Source of the DNA: an uncultured Eubacteriales bacterium
Lineage (GTDB): Bacteria > Bacillota > Clostridia > Christensenellales > Aristaeellaceae
Assembly: GCA_902799045.1 (NCBI GenBank)
Contig: CADBZH010000010.1
Span: 186,001-250,000, forward strand
Length of the DNA stretch: 64,000 nucleotides
Reading direction: 5' to 3'
Part shown: positions 1 through 8,610 of the stretch, piece by piece
Numbering within the stretch: the stretch's first letter is position 1
Layout of the letters: each line of letters opens with the position of its first letter
Position numbers and translations under genes: made by a program
The notes under the pieces: generated by a model
The model's database searches: none
What the model was told of the DNA's origin: nothing
What the model saw: the letters and a program-made list of their open reading frames with translations, nothing else

Positions 1-2
1 CC

Positions 3-191
3 ATCGACTACGCCAGGGAGCGCCTTGGCGCGCGAGGCTTCTACGCCCAGTGCGACAGCGAGAACGAGCCCTCCTACCGACTGATGGAGCGCCTGGGCAT
101 GCGCCGTGTCAGCTGCGTCGGCGGCCGAAAAAACCGCTCCATGGGGGACAAGGAGCGGATGGAATTGACCTATGAGATGAAGATTGACTAG
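3..191 (+). CDS. GNAT-family acetyltransferase, C-terminal part only
   Basis: This is an open frame entering from the left edge of the window and ending in TAG. The 62 visible residues contain the stretch FYAQCDSENEPSYRLMERLGM, the usual end of a GNAT fold in which an Asn and a following Tyr or Ser precede the 'LyeklGF' helix. GNAT enzymes transfer the acetyl group of acetyl-CoA to an amine; the substrate cannot be told from this fragment. The last two bases of the stop codon coincide with the end of the repeat that starts at 190. A second acetyltransferase faces it on the other side of that repeat. Confidence 0.7.
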   Translation: MDYARERLGARGFYAQCDSENEPSYRLMERLGMRRVSCVGGRKNRSMGDKERMELTYEMKID

Positions 192-315
192 AGTGTGTTT
201 CTAAAATTCCCGAAGCGCATTTTCGGCGGATTTGGCTGCATTTCTGCGTTGCTTTTCCTTGATTTACCGCCAGTAAACCTGCGGAAAACCGCCTTGAGAT
301 GCAGCCACACACTCT
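190..315 (-). repeat. MITE-like element, TA-bounded family 1, copy 1 (reverse, internally shortened)
   Basis: The element runs between outward ends AGAGTGTG and CACACTCT and is bracketed by TA on both sides. Read on the minus strand its interior matches the other copies (the ctgcat, ggtttactggcggtaaat and aaggaaaagcaa blocks), and the far end keeps TTTTAGAAACACACTCT. The other end has lost about 35 bp present in the copies at 26754 and 43660. It sits exactly between two convergent genes and contributes AG to the TAG stop of each. Confidence 0.75.
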
Positions 316-844
316 AGCTGTTTTCCGATACCCGCTTTTCCAGGCACACCAGCATCACGTCCGGGATGCCGTTGAACACCGTGGGAACGACGCCGCTTTC
401 GATGTAGCCATGCTTCGCGTACATGGCCCGGGCGGCGGCGTTTTTTGCGTTGGTGTCGATGCGCAGCACCGGACAGCCGTTTTCCAGGGCATGGCGCTCG
501 TAGAATTCGACGAACTGCCTGCCGTAGCCCTTACCGGCCATCGGCGGATCCACCGTCAGGGTGTGCAGCACCATCACCTCGCCGTCTGACGCGGGATACC
601 GCCAGTTCACCCGGGCGTACACGTCCACCTGCTCGCGGTTGATCCGCGCCGCAGCGACGATCGCGCCGCCGTCCTCCAGCACGAATAGGTCGCCTGCGGC
701 CAGTGCCGCCCGGGCGGTCTCCTCCGTGGGATAGACGCCCCGCAGCCAACCCGTGCGGATGGCCCCCGACGCCTCGGCGTCGTGGATCCGGTCGTAAATC
801 GCCGCGATGGCGGGCAGGTCGCGCGCAGTTGCTTTTCGAATCAT
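314..844 (-). CDS. GNAT-family N-acetyltransferase
   Basis: This 176-residue protein has the length of a single GNAT domain. The acetyl-CoA pyrophosphate loop is visible as MAGKGYGRQFVEFY (about residues 102-115), following the strand VLHTLTVDP. The end carries the expected helix (AARAMYAKHGYIESG). The first residues MIRKATARDLPAIAAIYDRI are typical of RimI-like GNATs. The acceptor amine is unknown. A GGAGAAG ribosome site lies 7 bases before the ATG, inside the end of the helicase gene, and only 3 bases separate the two genes, so translation is probably coupled to the helicase. The TAG stop is completed by the repeat at 190-315. Confidence 0.85.
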   Translation of the reverse strand: MIRKATARDLPAIAAIYDRIHDAEASGAIRTGWLRGVYPTEETARAALAAGDLFVLEDGGAIVAAARINREQVDVYARVNWRYPASDGEVMVLHTLTVDPPMAGKGYGRQFVEFYERHALENGCPVLRIDTNAKNAAARAMYAKHGYIESGVVPTVFNGIPDVMLVCLEKRVSENS

Positions 845-847
845 GGC

Positions 848-2740
848 CTATCTTCTCCGCTTTGAACCCCGGTCGCTGTTCTTTCCGCTGCCGCGGCGAT
901 CGCTCCGGCGGCTGTCCAGTCGTTCCCGGCGATTTCCGCGCTCCCGGCGGTCACCCTTCTTGTCGGACTTGAACTCAAAGCGGCTCAGGTCGCTGGTGTC
1001 CAGCAGCTTCTCGCGGGCGGCGGCGGAGAGCTTTACCCGGCCCTGGCGCTGGGGCTCGGGGCGGGGCCGCCTCTCAAAGCGCGCCCGGGGCGCTTCCCGA
1101 TGGCCGCCGGGCGCCTGCTGGCCCGGCCTCGACCGGGACGCCGGCTGCTCCGCGCTCAGCTTCACCTTCACCGGCACGCCGCAGATCATCGCCCCCTGCA
1201 TGGCCCGCTCGATGGCCTCGGCCTTCTCGGCCGGCACGCCCACCACGGTCCGCTCGTCATAGATTTCGATCTTGCCGATCTCGCTGCCGGGGATGTTCGC
1301 CCGGCCTGCCACGGCGCTGACGATGTGGTTTGGCGCGGCCTTCTGCCGCCTGCCGATGCCGATGAACAGCTTGCGGTACAGCCGCCGGTCGCTGGCCTTG
1401 CGGTCCGCCTCGATGTCCACCAGGCCCGCCTCGTCGTGTTCAAAGCACAGGCGAAGCGCTGCGGAGGCGATCAGCGCGGGCTCGTGTCCCTCGGCCATCA
1501 GCCGGCCCACCATCACCTGGAAGGGCATGGGGATCTCCTCGCCCAGCGTCGCGCGCACCTTCTCCAGGCTCTTCTCGTCCTGCTTCTGGCGAATCTGGGC
1601 CACGGTGGGGATCGGGATCTGCTCCACGTCGGACTTCACGGCCCGCTGGATATCCCGCATGGCGAAGAACTGCCGCCGCCCGCTGGCCAGCGTGATGGCG
1701 GTGCCGGTCTTCCCGGCGCGCCCCGTGCGGCCGATGCGATGCACGTAGATCTCGCTGTTCTGCGGCAGGTCGTAGTTGATGACGAAGTCGATGTCGCTGA
1801 CGTCAATGCCGCGTGCCGCCACGTCCGTCGCCACCAGGATCGGAATCCGTGCGGACTTGAAGCCCTCCATCACGCGGGTGCGCTGGCTCTGGTTCATGTC
1901 GCCGTGGATGCCCTCGCAGCCGAAGCCGTGGTGGTTCAGATAGCTCGACACCTCGTCCACCATCAGCTTGGTGTTGCAGAAGATCATGCAGCGCTCCGGC
2001 TCGCAGGCCCTCAGCAGCAGGTTCAGCGCGTCCAGCTTACGGCCCATGGGCACCTCCATGAACTGCTGGCGGATCTGATCCAGCGTCACCTTGGCCGCGT
2101 CGATCTCGATCAACTGGGGGTCGCGCATGAACTGGTCCGTCAGCTCAAGGATGGCGTCGGGCATCGTGGCGGAGAACAGCACGGTCTGGCGCTGCTCTGG
2201 CACGTCCCGGAGGATCGTCTCGATGTCCTCCCGGAAGCCCATGGACAGCATCTCGTCCGCCTCGTCCAGCACCACCAGCTTCACGTTGGAAAGGGAAAGC
2301 GTGCCCCTTCGCATGTGGTCCATCACGCGGCCCGGGGTGCCGATGACCAGGTTCGCCCGCTTCAGCCTCATGATCTGCCGGTCCATCGCCGCGCCGCCGT
2401 ACACGTCCACCGGCCACACGTTCAGCATGAAGCGGATCAGCTTCTTGATCTCCTCGCAGCCCTGCTGGGCCAACTCGCGGGTGGGGCATAGGATCAGCAC
2501 CTGCACGGTGGGCTCCGCCTCCGTGCGGTCGATCATCTCCACCGCGGGGATGGCGAAGGCCATGGTCTTGCCGGTGCCGGTCTGGCTGCGCCCGATCACG
2601 TCCGCGCCGCTTCGAAGCAGCGGGATGGCCTGGCGCTGGATGTCCGTGGGCTCGGAAAAGCCCATGGCCTCCACCGCCCGCTGAAGCTCCGGCAGCAGCG
2701 CCAGCGCCTCGAAGGTGTTCGCCTCCGGGGCTTCGTTCAT
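848..2740 (-). CDS. DEAD-box ATP-dependent RNA helicase with DbpA-type RNA-binding domain
   Basis: The product (630 residues from the chosen start) unwinds structured RNA, probably in ribosome assembly or RNA decay. All helicase motifs are visible in order: the F...EPTDIQ Q motif, SQTGTGKT (Walker A), PTRELA, GTPGR, DEADEM (DEAD box), SAT, then in the second RecA domain VATDVAARGIDV and HRIGRTGR. A DbpA-like RNA-binding domain follows (IPGSEIGKIEIYDERTVVGV region), then an Arg/Lys/Gly-rich tail. An upstream in-frame ATG at 2785 has no ribosome site and falls where transcription should begin from a TACAAT box at 2792-2797. The ATG at 2740 has AGGA 7 bases ahead and is preferred. The -35 is poor. 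Family: CshA/DeaD. Confidence 0.93.
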   Translation of the reverse strand: MNEAPEANTFEALALLPELQRAVEAMGFSEPTDIQRQAIPLLRSGADVIGRSQTGTGKTMAFAIPAVEMIDRTEAEPTVQVLILCPTRELAQQGCEEIKKLIRFMLNVWPVDVYGGAAMDRQIMRLKRANLVIGTPGRVMDHMRRGTLSLSNVKLVVLDEADEMLSMGFREDIETILRDVPEQRQTVLFSATMPDAILELTDQFMRDPQLIEIDAAKVTLDQIRQQFMEVPMGRKLDALNLLLRACEPERCMIFCNTKLMVDEVSSYLNHHGFGCEGIHGDMNQSQRTRVMEGFKSARIPILVATDVAARGIDVSDIDFVINYDLPQNSEIYVHRIGRTGRAGKTGTAITLASGRRQFFAMRDIQRAVKSDVEQIPIPTVAQIRQKQDEKSLEKVRATLGEEIPMPFQVMVGRLMAEGHEPALIASAALRLCFEHDEAGLVDIEADRKASDRRLYRKLFIGIGRRQKAAPNHIVSAVAGRANIPGSEIGKIEIYDERTVVGVPAEKAEAIERAMQGAMICGVPVKVKLSAEQPASRSRPGQQAPGGHREAPRARFERRPRPEPQRQGRVKLSAAAREKLLDTSDLSRFEFKSDKKGDRRERGNRRERLDSRRSDRRGSGKNSDRGSKRRR

Positions 2741-2802
2741 TTCATTTTCCTGCTCGCTCTCGCGAATCTCATCATAATCACACATACTGCCATTGTAGTA
2801 TC

Positions 2803-2833
2803 AAAACCCCCGCCTTGCCATGGGGCGGGGGTT
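2803..2833 (-). terminator. Intrinsic terminator after asd
   Basis: On the minus strand an 8-bp GC stem (CCCCCGCC / GGCGGGGG, arms 2807-2814 and 2824-2831) is followed by TTTTGA. It lies between the asd stop and the helicase start and closes the hom-asd transcript. Confidence 0.8.
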
Positions 2834-2909
2834 AAGATGGGGTTTTATTTGTGGAACTGTGGACAGCCGCCACAGGCCGGAATCAGCGGCCTGCAGGGGC
2901 GATGGAGTG

Positions 2910-3920
2910 TCAGTCGGCATTGGCGACCAGCAATTCCGCGATCTGGATGGCGTTGGTCGCCGCGCCCTTGCGGATCTGGTCGCCGCAGCACCAGAGGCTG
3001 AGGCCCTTTTCGTCGGTCAGGTCGTCGCGGATGCGGCCGACGAACACGATGTCCTGATCGCTGGTGTCCAGCGGCATCGGATAGCTCTTGTTGGCCAGGT
3101 CGTCCACCAAGCGGCAGCCGGGGGCCTTGGCGATGGCTGCGCGGGCCTCCTCGACGCTGATCTTGCGCTCGGTCTTCAGCGTGACGCTGATGGAGTGGCT
3201 GCGCAGCACCGGCACGCGCACACAGGTGCAGGTGACGTTCAGCGCCGGCAGGTGCATGATCTTCCGGCCCTCGTTCTGCATCTTCATCTCCTCGGAGGTG
3301 TAGCCGTTGCCGGTGTCGTCGCCGATCTGGGGAATCACGTTGAACGCGATCTGCCACGGGAACACGCTGCTTGCCAGCGGCTTGCCCTCGGCGTAGTCCT
3401 TCACCTGCTGCTCCAGCTCCTTCAGGCCGTTCGCACCCGCGCCGGACACGGCCTGATAGGTGCTGGCCACCATGGTTTGGATGGGGGAGAGGCGGTTCAG
3501 CGCCGAAACGGCCACGAGGGTGATGATCGTGGAGCAGTTGGGGTTGGAGATGATGCCCTTGTGCTTCTTCACGTCCTCCGGGTTGATCTCCGGCACCACC
3601 AGCGGCACGTCGTCCACCATGCGGAACGCGCTGGAGTTGTCCACGAAAACCGCGCCCGCCTTGACGATGGCGGGGGCCATCTGCTTGGCCAGCGCGTTGC
3701 TCGCCGCGCCCAGCACGATGTCCATGCCCTCGAAGCTGTTTTCGGTGGCCTCCTCCACGGTAATCGTGCCGCCCGCGAAGGGCAACTGCGTGCCCGCGCT
3801 GCGGGCGCTGGCCAGCGCCTTGATCTGGTTGATGGGGAAGTGGCGCTCCTGGAGCACCTTCAGCATTTCGCGTCCCACCGCGCCCGTCGCGCCGAGAACG
3901 GCGATATTGACCTTTTTCAT
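2910..3920 (-). CDS. asd: Aspartate-semialdehyde dehydrogenase
   Basis: The enzyme (336 residues) reduces aspartyl phosphate to aspartate semialdehyde with NADPH, the branch point to threonine, methionine, lysine and diaminopimelate. The N-terminal Rossmann loop GATGAVGREM and the active-site NPNCST (Cys129) are clear, as is the later HSISVT substrate-binding stretch. Length matches the bacterial family. A GTG at 3932 is in frame, but the ribosome site AAAGGTGG overlaps it. The ATG at 3920 lies 8 bases after that site and is the better start. The gene follows hom by 57 bases and should share its promoter at 5186-5214, so the order hom-asd is an amino-acid rather than a cell-wall arrangement. 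Confidence 0.95.
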   Translation of the reverse strand: MKKVNIAVLGATGAVGREMLKVLQERHFPINQIKALASARSAGTQLPFAGGTITVEEATENSFEGMDIVLGAASNALAKQMAPAIVKAGAVFVDNSSAFRMVDDVPLVVPEINPEDVKKHKGIISNPNCSTIITLVAVSALNRLSPIQTMVASTYQAVSGAGANGLKELEQQVKDYAEGKPLASSVFPWQIAFNVIPQIGDDTGNGYTSEEMKMQNEGRKIMHLPALNVTCTCVRVPVLRSHSISVTLKTERKISVEEARAAIAKAPGCRLVDDLANKSYPMPLDTSDQDIVFVGRIRDDLTDEKGLSLWCCGDQIRKGAATNAIQIAELLVANAD

Positions 3921-3977
3921 ATCGATTACCACCTTTTCAGTATTTGAACGCTGTACTTTTGCTCAGATTATATCGGC

Positions 3978-5129
3978 TCATTCGCTGATCCCGGCGAAGA
4001 AGAGCCTCGGGTCCTTCTCGCGCAGCCCGGCGGCCAGTGCGTGCATCTCCGCGGCGCTCATCGGCTCCAGCCGGTAGGCCGCGCCGTGCTCCGTCTCGCC
4101 CAGCTTTTCGGCGGGCACGCCCGGGTGCGCCGTGGTGCGCAGGTAGTAGGCGCGGCGGCCCTGGCGGTTGTCCACCCGGGCGTAGCCCTCGGGAATGGGG
4201 TTCAGCCGCGGCGAGACGCCGTCCAGGATGTCGCGCAGGCCCAGCTCCACGGCGAAGGCCGTCGGGTCCTTGCCCGCGCCCTGGCCCTGGAAGGTGTGCA
4301 GCCCGCAGTATTCTCCGACGACGGAGATGGTGTTCATGTTCATGTGCACCGCGGCCTCGGTGGAATCGGCGGTCACCAGCGTCGGCTCCACCACGGCGGA
4401 CAGGCTGCCGTCCGCGTTCGGGGCCGATCGGACGATCAGCCGGCAGACGCGGTCCATTTCCTTGAAATATATGATGTCCGCGGCCTGGATGTGCCGGATG
4501 CCCTCGGTGGCGATGTCGTCCGGGCGGACGTACTGCCCGAAGGCCACGGCGCTGGCGATGGCCAGCTTGCACTCGGCGTCGATGCCGTCGATGTCCGCGG
4601 CGGGGTTCGCCTCGGCATAGCCCAGCTTCTGGGCCTCGGCCAGCACGTCGTCAAAGTCGCGTCCCTCGCGCTGCATCACGTCCAGGATCAGGTTCGTGGT
4701 GCCGTTGACGATGCCGGAGAGCGAGAGCAGCCGGTCCGCGCCGCGATAGCGCATCAGATTATACAGGAAGGGGATGCTGCCGCCCACGCTGGCGTCATAG
4801 CGATAGTGCACGCCCATCTCCCGCGCCAGGGTGAGGATCTCCTCCATGTGGTGCGACAGCATCAGCTTGTTGGCGGAGACCACGTTCTTCCCGGCCTTCA
4901 GCGCCTGCACGGTGAAGGTGTGCGCGGGCTCCATGCCGCCGATCAGCTCGATCACGGTGTCGATATCCGGATCGTTCAGGATTTCGTTATAGTCGCTGGT
5001 CTCCAGATGCTCCAGCCCCGGATGCCTGAGCAGCTCCAATATGCGCACGACCTCGATGTCGTCCCGCTTTGCCAGATGCTCATAGATGCCGGAGCCGATG
5101 GTGCCAAGGCCCAACAGTCCGATCTTCAC
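3978..5129 (-). CDS. hom: Homoserine dehydrogenase, short form without ACT domain
   Basis: The enzyme reduces aspartate semialdehyde to homoserine. Visible features are the nucleotide loop GLGTIGSG, SANK (Lys88), GIVNGTTN and the catalytic DIDGIDAECKLAI with Lys188. The protein has 383 residues. Family members with a C-terminal regulatory ACT domain have about 430, and the end here (after the LNPIPEGYARVDNRQG stretch) shows no ACT-like fold, so threonine feedback through that domain is not expected. The AAAGGAG site sits directly against a TTG at 5138. The GTG at 5129 lies 9 bases after it and is taken as the start. It is the first gene of the hom-asd operon and divergent from thrC. Confidence 0.93.
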   Translation of the reverse strand: MKIGLLGLGTIGSGIYEHLAKRDDIEVVRILELLRHPGLEHLETSDYNEILNDPDIDTVIELIGGMEPAHTFTVQALKAGKNVVSANKLMLSHHMEEILTLAREMGVHYRYDASVGGSIPFLYNLMRYRGADRLLSLSGIVNGTTNLILDVMQREGRDFDDVLAEAQKLGYAEANPAADIDGIDAECKLAIASAVAFGQYVRPDDIATEGIRHIQAADIIYFKEMDRVCRLIVRSAPNADGSLSAVVEPTLVTADSTEAAVHMNMNTISVVGEYCGLHTFQGQGAGKDPTAFAVELGLRDILDGVSPRLNPIPEGYARVDNRQGRRAYYLRTTAHPGVPAEKLGETEHGAAYRLEPMSAAEMHALAAGLREKDPRLFFAGISE

Positions 5130-5185
5130 GGTCAACAACTCCTTTGTGTCTTCCCCTGAAAAACACGTGTTTTTATGATAAAGAC

Positions 5186-5214
5186 ACTATACCACAACCC
5201 GCCCGGTTTGTCAA
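5186..5214 (-). promoter_or_regulatory. Promoter of hom-asd
   Basis: TTGACA (complement at 5209-5214), a 17-base spacer and TATAGT (complement at 5186-5191) make a near-perfect vegetative promoter firing toward hom. It lies back to back with the thrC promoter. Confidence 0.85.
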
Positions 5215-5281
5215 AGGAATGGGGCAATAGTTTTCAGCCATTTAACGAAGCGTAAAATCCGGGACAAATTGCGCCGCCCTA

Positions 5282-5310
5282 TTGCTTTTTTTCCGAAAAA
5301 CCGCTATGAT
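5282..5310 (+). promoter_or_regulatory. Promoter of thrC
   Basis: TTGCTT at 5282-5287 and TATGAT at 5305-5310 are separated by 17 bases. The predicted transcript starts about 35 bases before the thrC start codon. Confidence 0.75.
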
Positions 5311-5350
5311 AATAGCAGATTTCAAGTTCTAAGACAAGGGGGACGCACCC

Positions 5351-6829
5351 ATGGTATTCTACAGCACGCGCTCCAGGGCCCACACAGCCGATTCCTATGA
5401 GGCCGTATTGAAGGGCATCGCGCCCGACGGCGGCCTCTATACGCCCGTGGACTTCAGCCAGATGCAGGTGGACGTGGGCGCGCTTTTGAACATGAGCGCC
5501 GTGGAGATTTCCGCCGAGGTCATCGGCAGGATCCTCAACGACTTCACCCCCCAGGAGATGCGCGCGCTGATCGAAGCGGCCTACGAGGGTAAGTTTGAGA
5601 CTGAGGATCTGACCCCGCTCGAGAAGGTGGGGGACGATTTCGTGCTGGAGCTGTTCCGCGGCCCCACCTCCGCGTTCAAGGACGTGGCGCTTTCGGTGCT
5701 GCCGCGGCTGATCACCGCCGCGAAGGACAAGCTGGGCGTTCAGGAGGAGATCGTGATTCTCACGGCCACCTCCGGCGATACCGGCAAGGCGGCCCTGGAG
5801 GGCTTCCACGACGTGCCCGGCACGCGGATCATCGTGTTCTATCCTGACGGCGGCGTCAGCGACGTGCAGAAGGCCCAGATGGTTACCCAGTCGGGCGACA
5901 ACGTGGGCGTCTGCGCCGTGCGGGGCAACTTCGACGACGCCCAGACCGGCGTGAAGAACATCTTCGCCGACGACACGGCAAATCACTGGGCGGCGGGCTG
6001 CGGCGCGCGCCTGTCCAGCGCCAATTCCATCAACATCGGCCGGCTCGCGCCCCAGGTGGCCTACTACTTCAAGGCCTATTGCGACCTGGTGCTCCGGGGC
6101 GAGATCCGCCTGGGCGACCCGGTGAACTTCGTGGTGCCCACGGGCAACTTCGGCGATATCCTCGCCGGGGAGTTCGCGCGCCGCATGGGCTTGCCGGTGG
6201 CAAAGCTGGTCTGCGCCTCCAACGCCAACAACGTGCTCACGGACTTCATCAACACCGGCGTCTACGACCGCCGCCGCGAATTCTATCGGACGGCCTCGCC
6301 CTCGATGGACATCCTCGTCTCCAGCAACCTGGAGCGCTATCTGTTCCTCGCCTCCGGCGGCGATTTCGAGCTGGTGGCGAAGCTGATGCGCGACTTGCGG
6401 GAGGACGGCGTCTACACCGCGCCGGATGGCCTGATGGCCGCCATGCGCGAGCACTTCAGCGCCGGCTGCGCGGACGATGAGCGGGCGCTGGACGCCATCG
6501 GCCGCGTCTGGCGGGAATACGGCTACCTCATGGATACCCACACCGCCGTGGGCTGGGCCGTGCTGGAGGACTTCAAGGCCCGCGAGGACAACGGCTGGGT
6601 GAACGTGGTGCTGTCCACGGCCTCGCCCTACAAGTTCAGCCGCGACGTGCTGTCCGCCATCTCCGACGCTCAGCCGGATTCTGGCTTCGGCGCGATGGAC
6701 AGGCTGAACGCCGAGACCGACGTGCCCGTGCCGGAGCGCCTGGCCGAGCTGCGCAGCCGGGAAGCGCGCTTCACCGACGTGGTGGACAAGGACCGGATGC
6801 TCGATTACGTCAGGAACGCGCTGAAATAG
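5351..6829 (+). CDS. thrC: Threonine synthase
   Basis: This pyridoxal-phosphate enzyme converts O-phosphohomoserine to threonine. The 492-residue protein has the thrC N-terminus (FYSTRSRAHTADSYEAVLKG), the cofactor lysine in GPTSAFKDVAL (Lys110), the phosphate-binding TATSGDTGKAAL and a C-terminal half with PTGNFGDILAGEFARRMGL. Length is that of the long, E. coli-like class. The ribosome site AAGGGGGA lies 8 bases before ATG. It is transcribed divergently from hom-asd with only about 220 bases between, so the window holds hom, asd and thrC but no homoserine kinase. Confidence 0.95.
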   Translation: MVFYSTRSRAHTADSYEAVLKGIAPDGGLYTPVDFSQMQVDVGALLNMSAVEISAEVIGRILNDFTPQEMRALIEAAYEGKFETEDLTPLEKVGDDFVLELFRGPTSAFKDVALSVLPRLITAAKDKLGVQEEIVILTATSGDTGKAALEGFHDVPGTRIIVFYPDGGVSDVQKAQMVTQSGDNVGVCAVRGNFDDAQTGVKNIFADDTANHWAAGCGARLSSANSINIGRLAPQVAYYFKAYCDLVLRGEIRLGDPVNFVVPTGNFGDILAGEFARRMGLPVAKLVCASNANNVLTDFINTGVYDRRREFYRTASPSMDILVSSNLERYLFLASGGDFELVAKLMRDLREDGVYTAPDGLMAAMREHFSAGCADDERALDAIGRVWREYGYLMDTHTAVGWAVLEDFKAREDNGWVNVVLSTASPYKFSRDVLSAISDAQPDSGFGAMDRLNAETDVPVPERLAELRSREARFTDVVDKDRMLDYVRNALK

Positions 6830-6926
6830 GTTTTTCCAAAGCCTTCTCATAGACAGGGCAGACATCATAAGATCCCCCTCCTTCCGCATATCATGCCATG
6901 ATTGAATGTGGACAGGAGGGGTTTTT

Positions 6927-8426
6927 ATGGCGCTGCAGACAGACCGGCAGACCCTTGAAGCGGAGAACCTGATCGGGGCGCGCACGGCGCAGGTGCTGGT
7001 GCGGGCGGAGGCGCTGGTGCCCGGCGCGGGGCGGGACGCGATCGAGCCGCTGCTGGCGGACGCCGCGCTCGTCATCGAAGCGGCAGATCTACAGGCGGAC
7101 CGGATCGTGCTGGAGGGCGGCGTGCAATGCCAGGTGGTCTATCGCCAGGGCGAGGAGAGCGTCGTCAAGGCGCTGACGGCGCGCACGACGCTGAACCACG
7201 TCATCGATCTGCCGGGCGCCCAGCCGGGCATGCTCTCGCGGGTGCGCGGCGAGGTTTCCCACGTGGACGCGGCCTATGAAAACGGCCACATGATCTTCCA
7301 GGTCACCTGCAACCTGACGGCCCAGGCGCTGCGGCTCAGCCCGGAGCAGGTCATCACCGCCGTCAGCGGCGCGGAGGGCCTACAGGAGACCTATCGCGAG
7401 CTGACCTCCGTCAAGCTGGCGGCGGAGGGCAGCGAGCTGGCGCTATTGAAGGATTCCGTGGCGCTTCCCGCGGCGCTGGATGCCCGCGCGGCGCTGATGG
7501 ATTGGGCGGCGGTGGAGATCGAGAGCGTCGCGCCGGACCTCGGCGGCGTGCGCGTGAAGGGGCGCCTGCAGGTGGAGACGCTGGTCTCCAGCGGCGTGAC
7601 GGGACGCCCATGCGTGGTGGTGCGCTATCCGCTGGCACTGGACCAGCTGGTGGAGCTTCCGGAGTGGCTGACGGGCGACACCTGGGCCGAGGTGGACGTG
7701 CGCAGCCTGCGCAGCGCCATCGAACCCGCGGCGGACGACGGCGACATGCGGCTGAACTGCGAGGCCGAGGTGCGCGTCCGGGTGCTGGCGAACGCCACCG
7801 ACCGGGTGAACGCCCTCACCGACATTTACGCCACCCGGGGCAACGCCCTCGACGTGGAGCGGGAGGCCCTGCGGCTGTGCGTCGCCGCGGAGCACCTTCG
7901 CGTGAACGAGCTGGCCCGCGGCACGGTGCTGATCGGCGAGAACGCGCCGGGGGTGGGCACGGTGCTGGCCACGCGGGCCAGGCCGGTGATCGGCGAATGG
8001 CGCTCGGAGAACGGCCAGGGCCGCGTCGAGGGCGTCGTCGAGGCACAGGTGCTCTACCTGCCCGGCGGCGCGGACATCCCCGCCTCCGCCGAGGCGGAAC
8101 TGCCCTTCTCCATCACGGTGCCGCAGGCGCTGAACGACGCCTCGCTGATCGACATCCAGGTGCTCTCCGCCGAGGCCAACGCGCTGATGAGCGACCGGCT
8201 GGAGCTGAAGCTGAGCCTCGCGGTGGCCTGCGACACCCGCCGGCGGGAGCGCGTGCAGATCGTCGAGGAGATCGAGGAGGAGGAGCCCCTCGTCCGCCGC
8301 CCCGGCATCGTCATCCGCTGGCCCGACTCCGGCGAATCCGCCTGGGACATCGCCAAGCGCTACGCCGTCCCTGTGGACAGCGTCGGCGAGGTCGAACCCG
8401 GCAAGCCGGTGGTGGTGAAGGTGTAG
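6927..8426 (+). CDS. SPOCS (DUF3794) plus LysM spore morphogenesis protein, SipL-like
   Basis: The 499-residue protein contains three DUF3794/SPOCS units (about residues 10-135, 165-300 and 310-440), an acidic linker (EEIEEEEP) and a C-terminal LysM-like domain (about 455-499, with ESAWDIAKRYAVPVDSV). This order matches SipL of Clostridioides difficile, which binds SpoIVA and is needed to lay the spore coat around the forespore. The upstream ATG at 6906 overlaps the ribosome site AGGAGGGG; the ATG at 6927 is correctly spaced. The gene therefore suggests a spore-forming Clostridium-type host. A sporulation sigma promoter could not be identified with confidence. A strong hairpin follows. Confidence 0.85.
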   Translation: MALQTDRQTLEAENLIGARTAQVLVRAEALVPGAGRDAIEPLLADAALVIEAADLQADRIVLEGGVQCQVVYRQGEESVVKALTARTTLNHVIDLPGAQPGMLSRVRGEVSHVDAAYENGHMIFQVTCNLTAQALRLSPEQVITAVSGAEGLQETYRELTSVKLAAEGSELALLKDSVALPAALDARAALMDWAAVEIESVAPDLGGVRVKGRLQVETLVSSGVTGRPCVVVRYPLALDQLVELPEWLTGDTWAEVDVRSLRSAIEPAADDGDMRLNCEAEVRVRVLANATDRVNALTDIYATRGNALDVEREALRLCVAAEHLRVNELARGTVLIGENAPGVGTVLATRARPVIGEWRSENGQGRVEGVVEAQVLYLPGGADIPASAEAELPFSITVPQALNDASLIDIQVLSAEANALMSDRLELKLSLAVACDTRRRERVQIVEEIEEEEPLVRRPGIVIRWPDSGESAWDIAKRYAVPVDSVGEVEPGKPVVVKV

Positions 8427-8427
8427 C

Positions 8428-8456
8428 AAAGAGAGGCGGCGCTGCCGCCTCTCTTT
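8428..8456 (+). terminator. Hairpin terminator after the spore protein gene
   Basis: A 13-bp perfect stem (arms 8428-8440 and 8444-8456) with a 3-base loop begins two bases after the stop codon. The right arm ends CTCTTT but no longer T tract follows. Confidence 0.65.
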
Positions 8457-8484
8457 GAGTGAGGAGTGAGGAGTGAGGAGTGAA
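8457..8484. repeat. Heptad array (gaggagt units)
   Basis: Three to four head-to-tail copies of GAGTGAG/GAGGAGT follow the terminator. Related arrays lie at 11950-11997 and 34711-34738, always in intergenic DNA next to palindromic repeats. Confidence 0.7.
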
Positions 8485-8500
8485 ACGCCGTCCCCCAAAA

Positions 8501-8550
8501 GCCTTCCCCTTTGGGGAAGGTGGCTGGCCGAAGGCCAGACGGATGAGGTC
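8501..8550 (+). repeat. Palindromic REP-like repeat, GCCTTCCCC family
   Basis: The unit starts GCCTTCCCCTTTGGGGAAGG, has a variable GC stem-loop (GGCTGGCC-GAA-GGCCAG) and ends GGATGAGGTC. Other copies are at 34519-34588, 34646-34698 and 43593-43636. The rest of 8551-8610 holds only the small hairpin at 8567. Confidence 0.75.
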
Positions 8551-8566
8551 ATTCCCCAAATAATAT

Positions 8567-8593
8567 ACAGGGGCGACGTATCGTCGCCCCTGT
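8567..8593. repeat. Perfect short palindrome
   Basis: A 12-bp perfect inverted repeat (ACAGGGGCGACG, 3-base loop). The GGGGCG core recurs in larger palindromes at 10147-10209 and 27799-27873. Confidence 0.6.
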
Positions 8594-8610
8594 GGCTTTA
8601 CGCATGCAGC

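Noticed and set aside
5130-5350. Threonine riboswitch or T-box leader between hom and thrC
   Set aside because: The leaders are about 35 to 55 bases long and hold no T-box motif or terminator stem; only two divergent promoters are seen.
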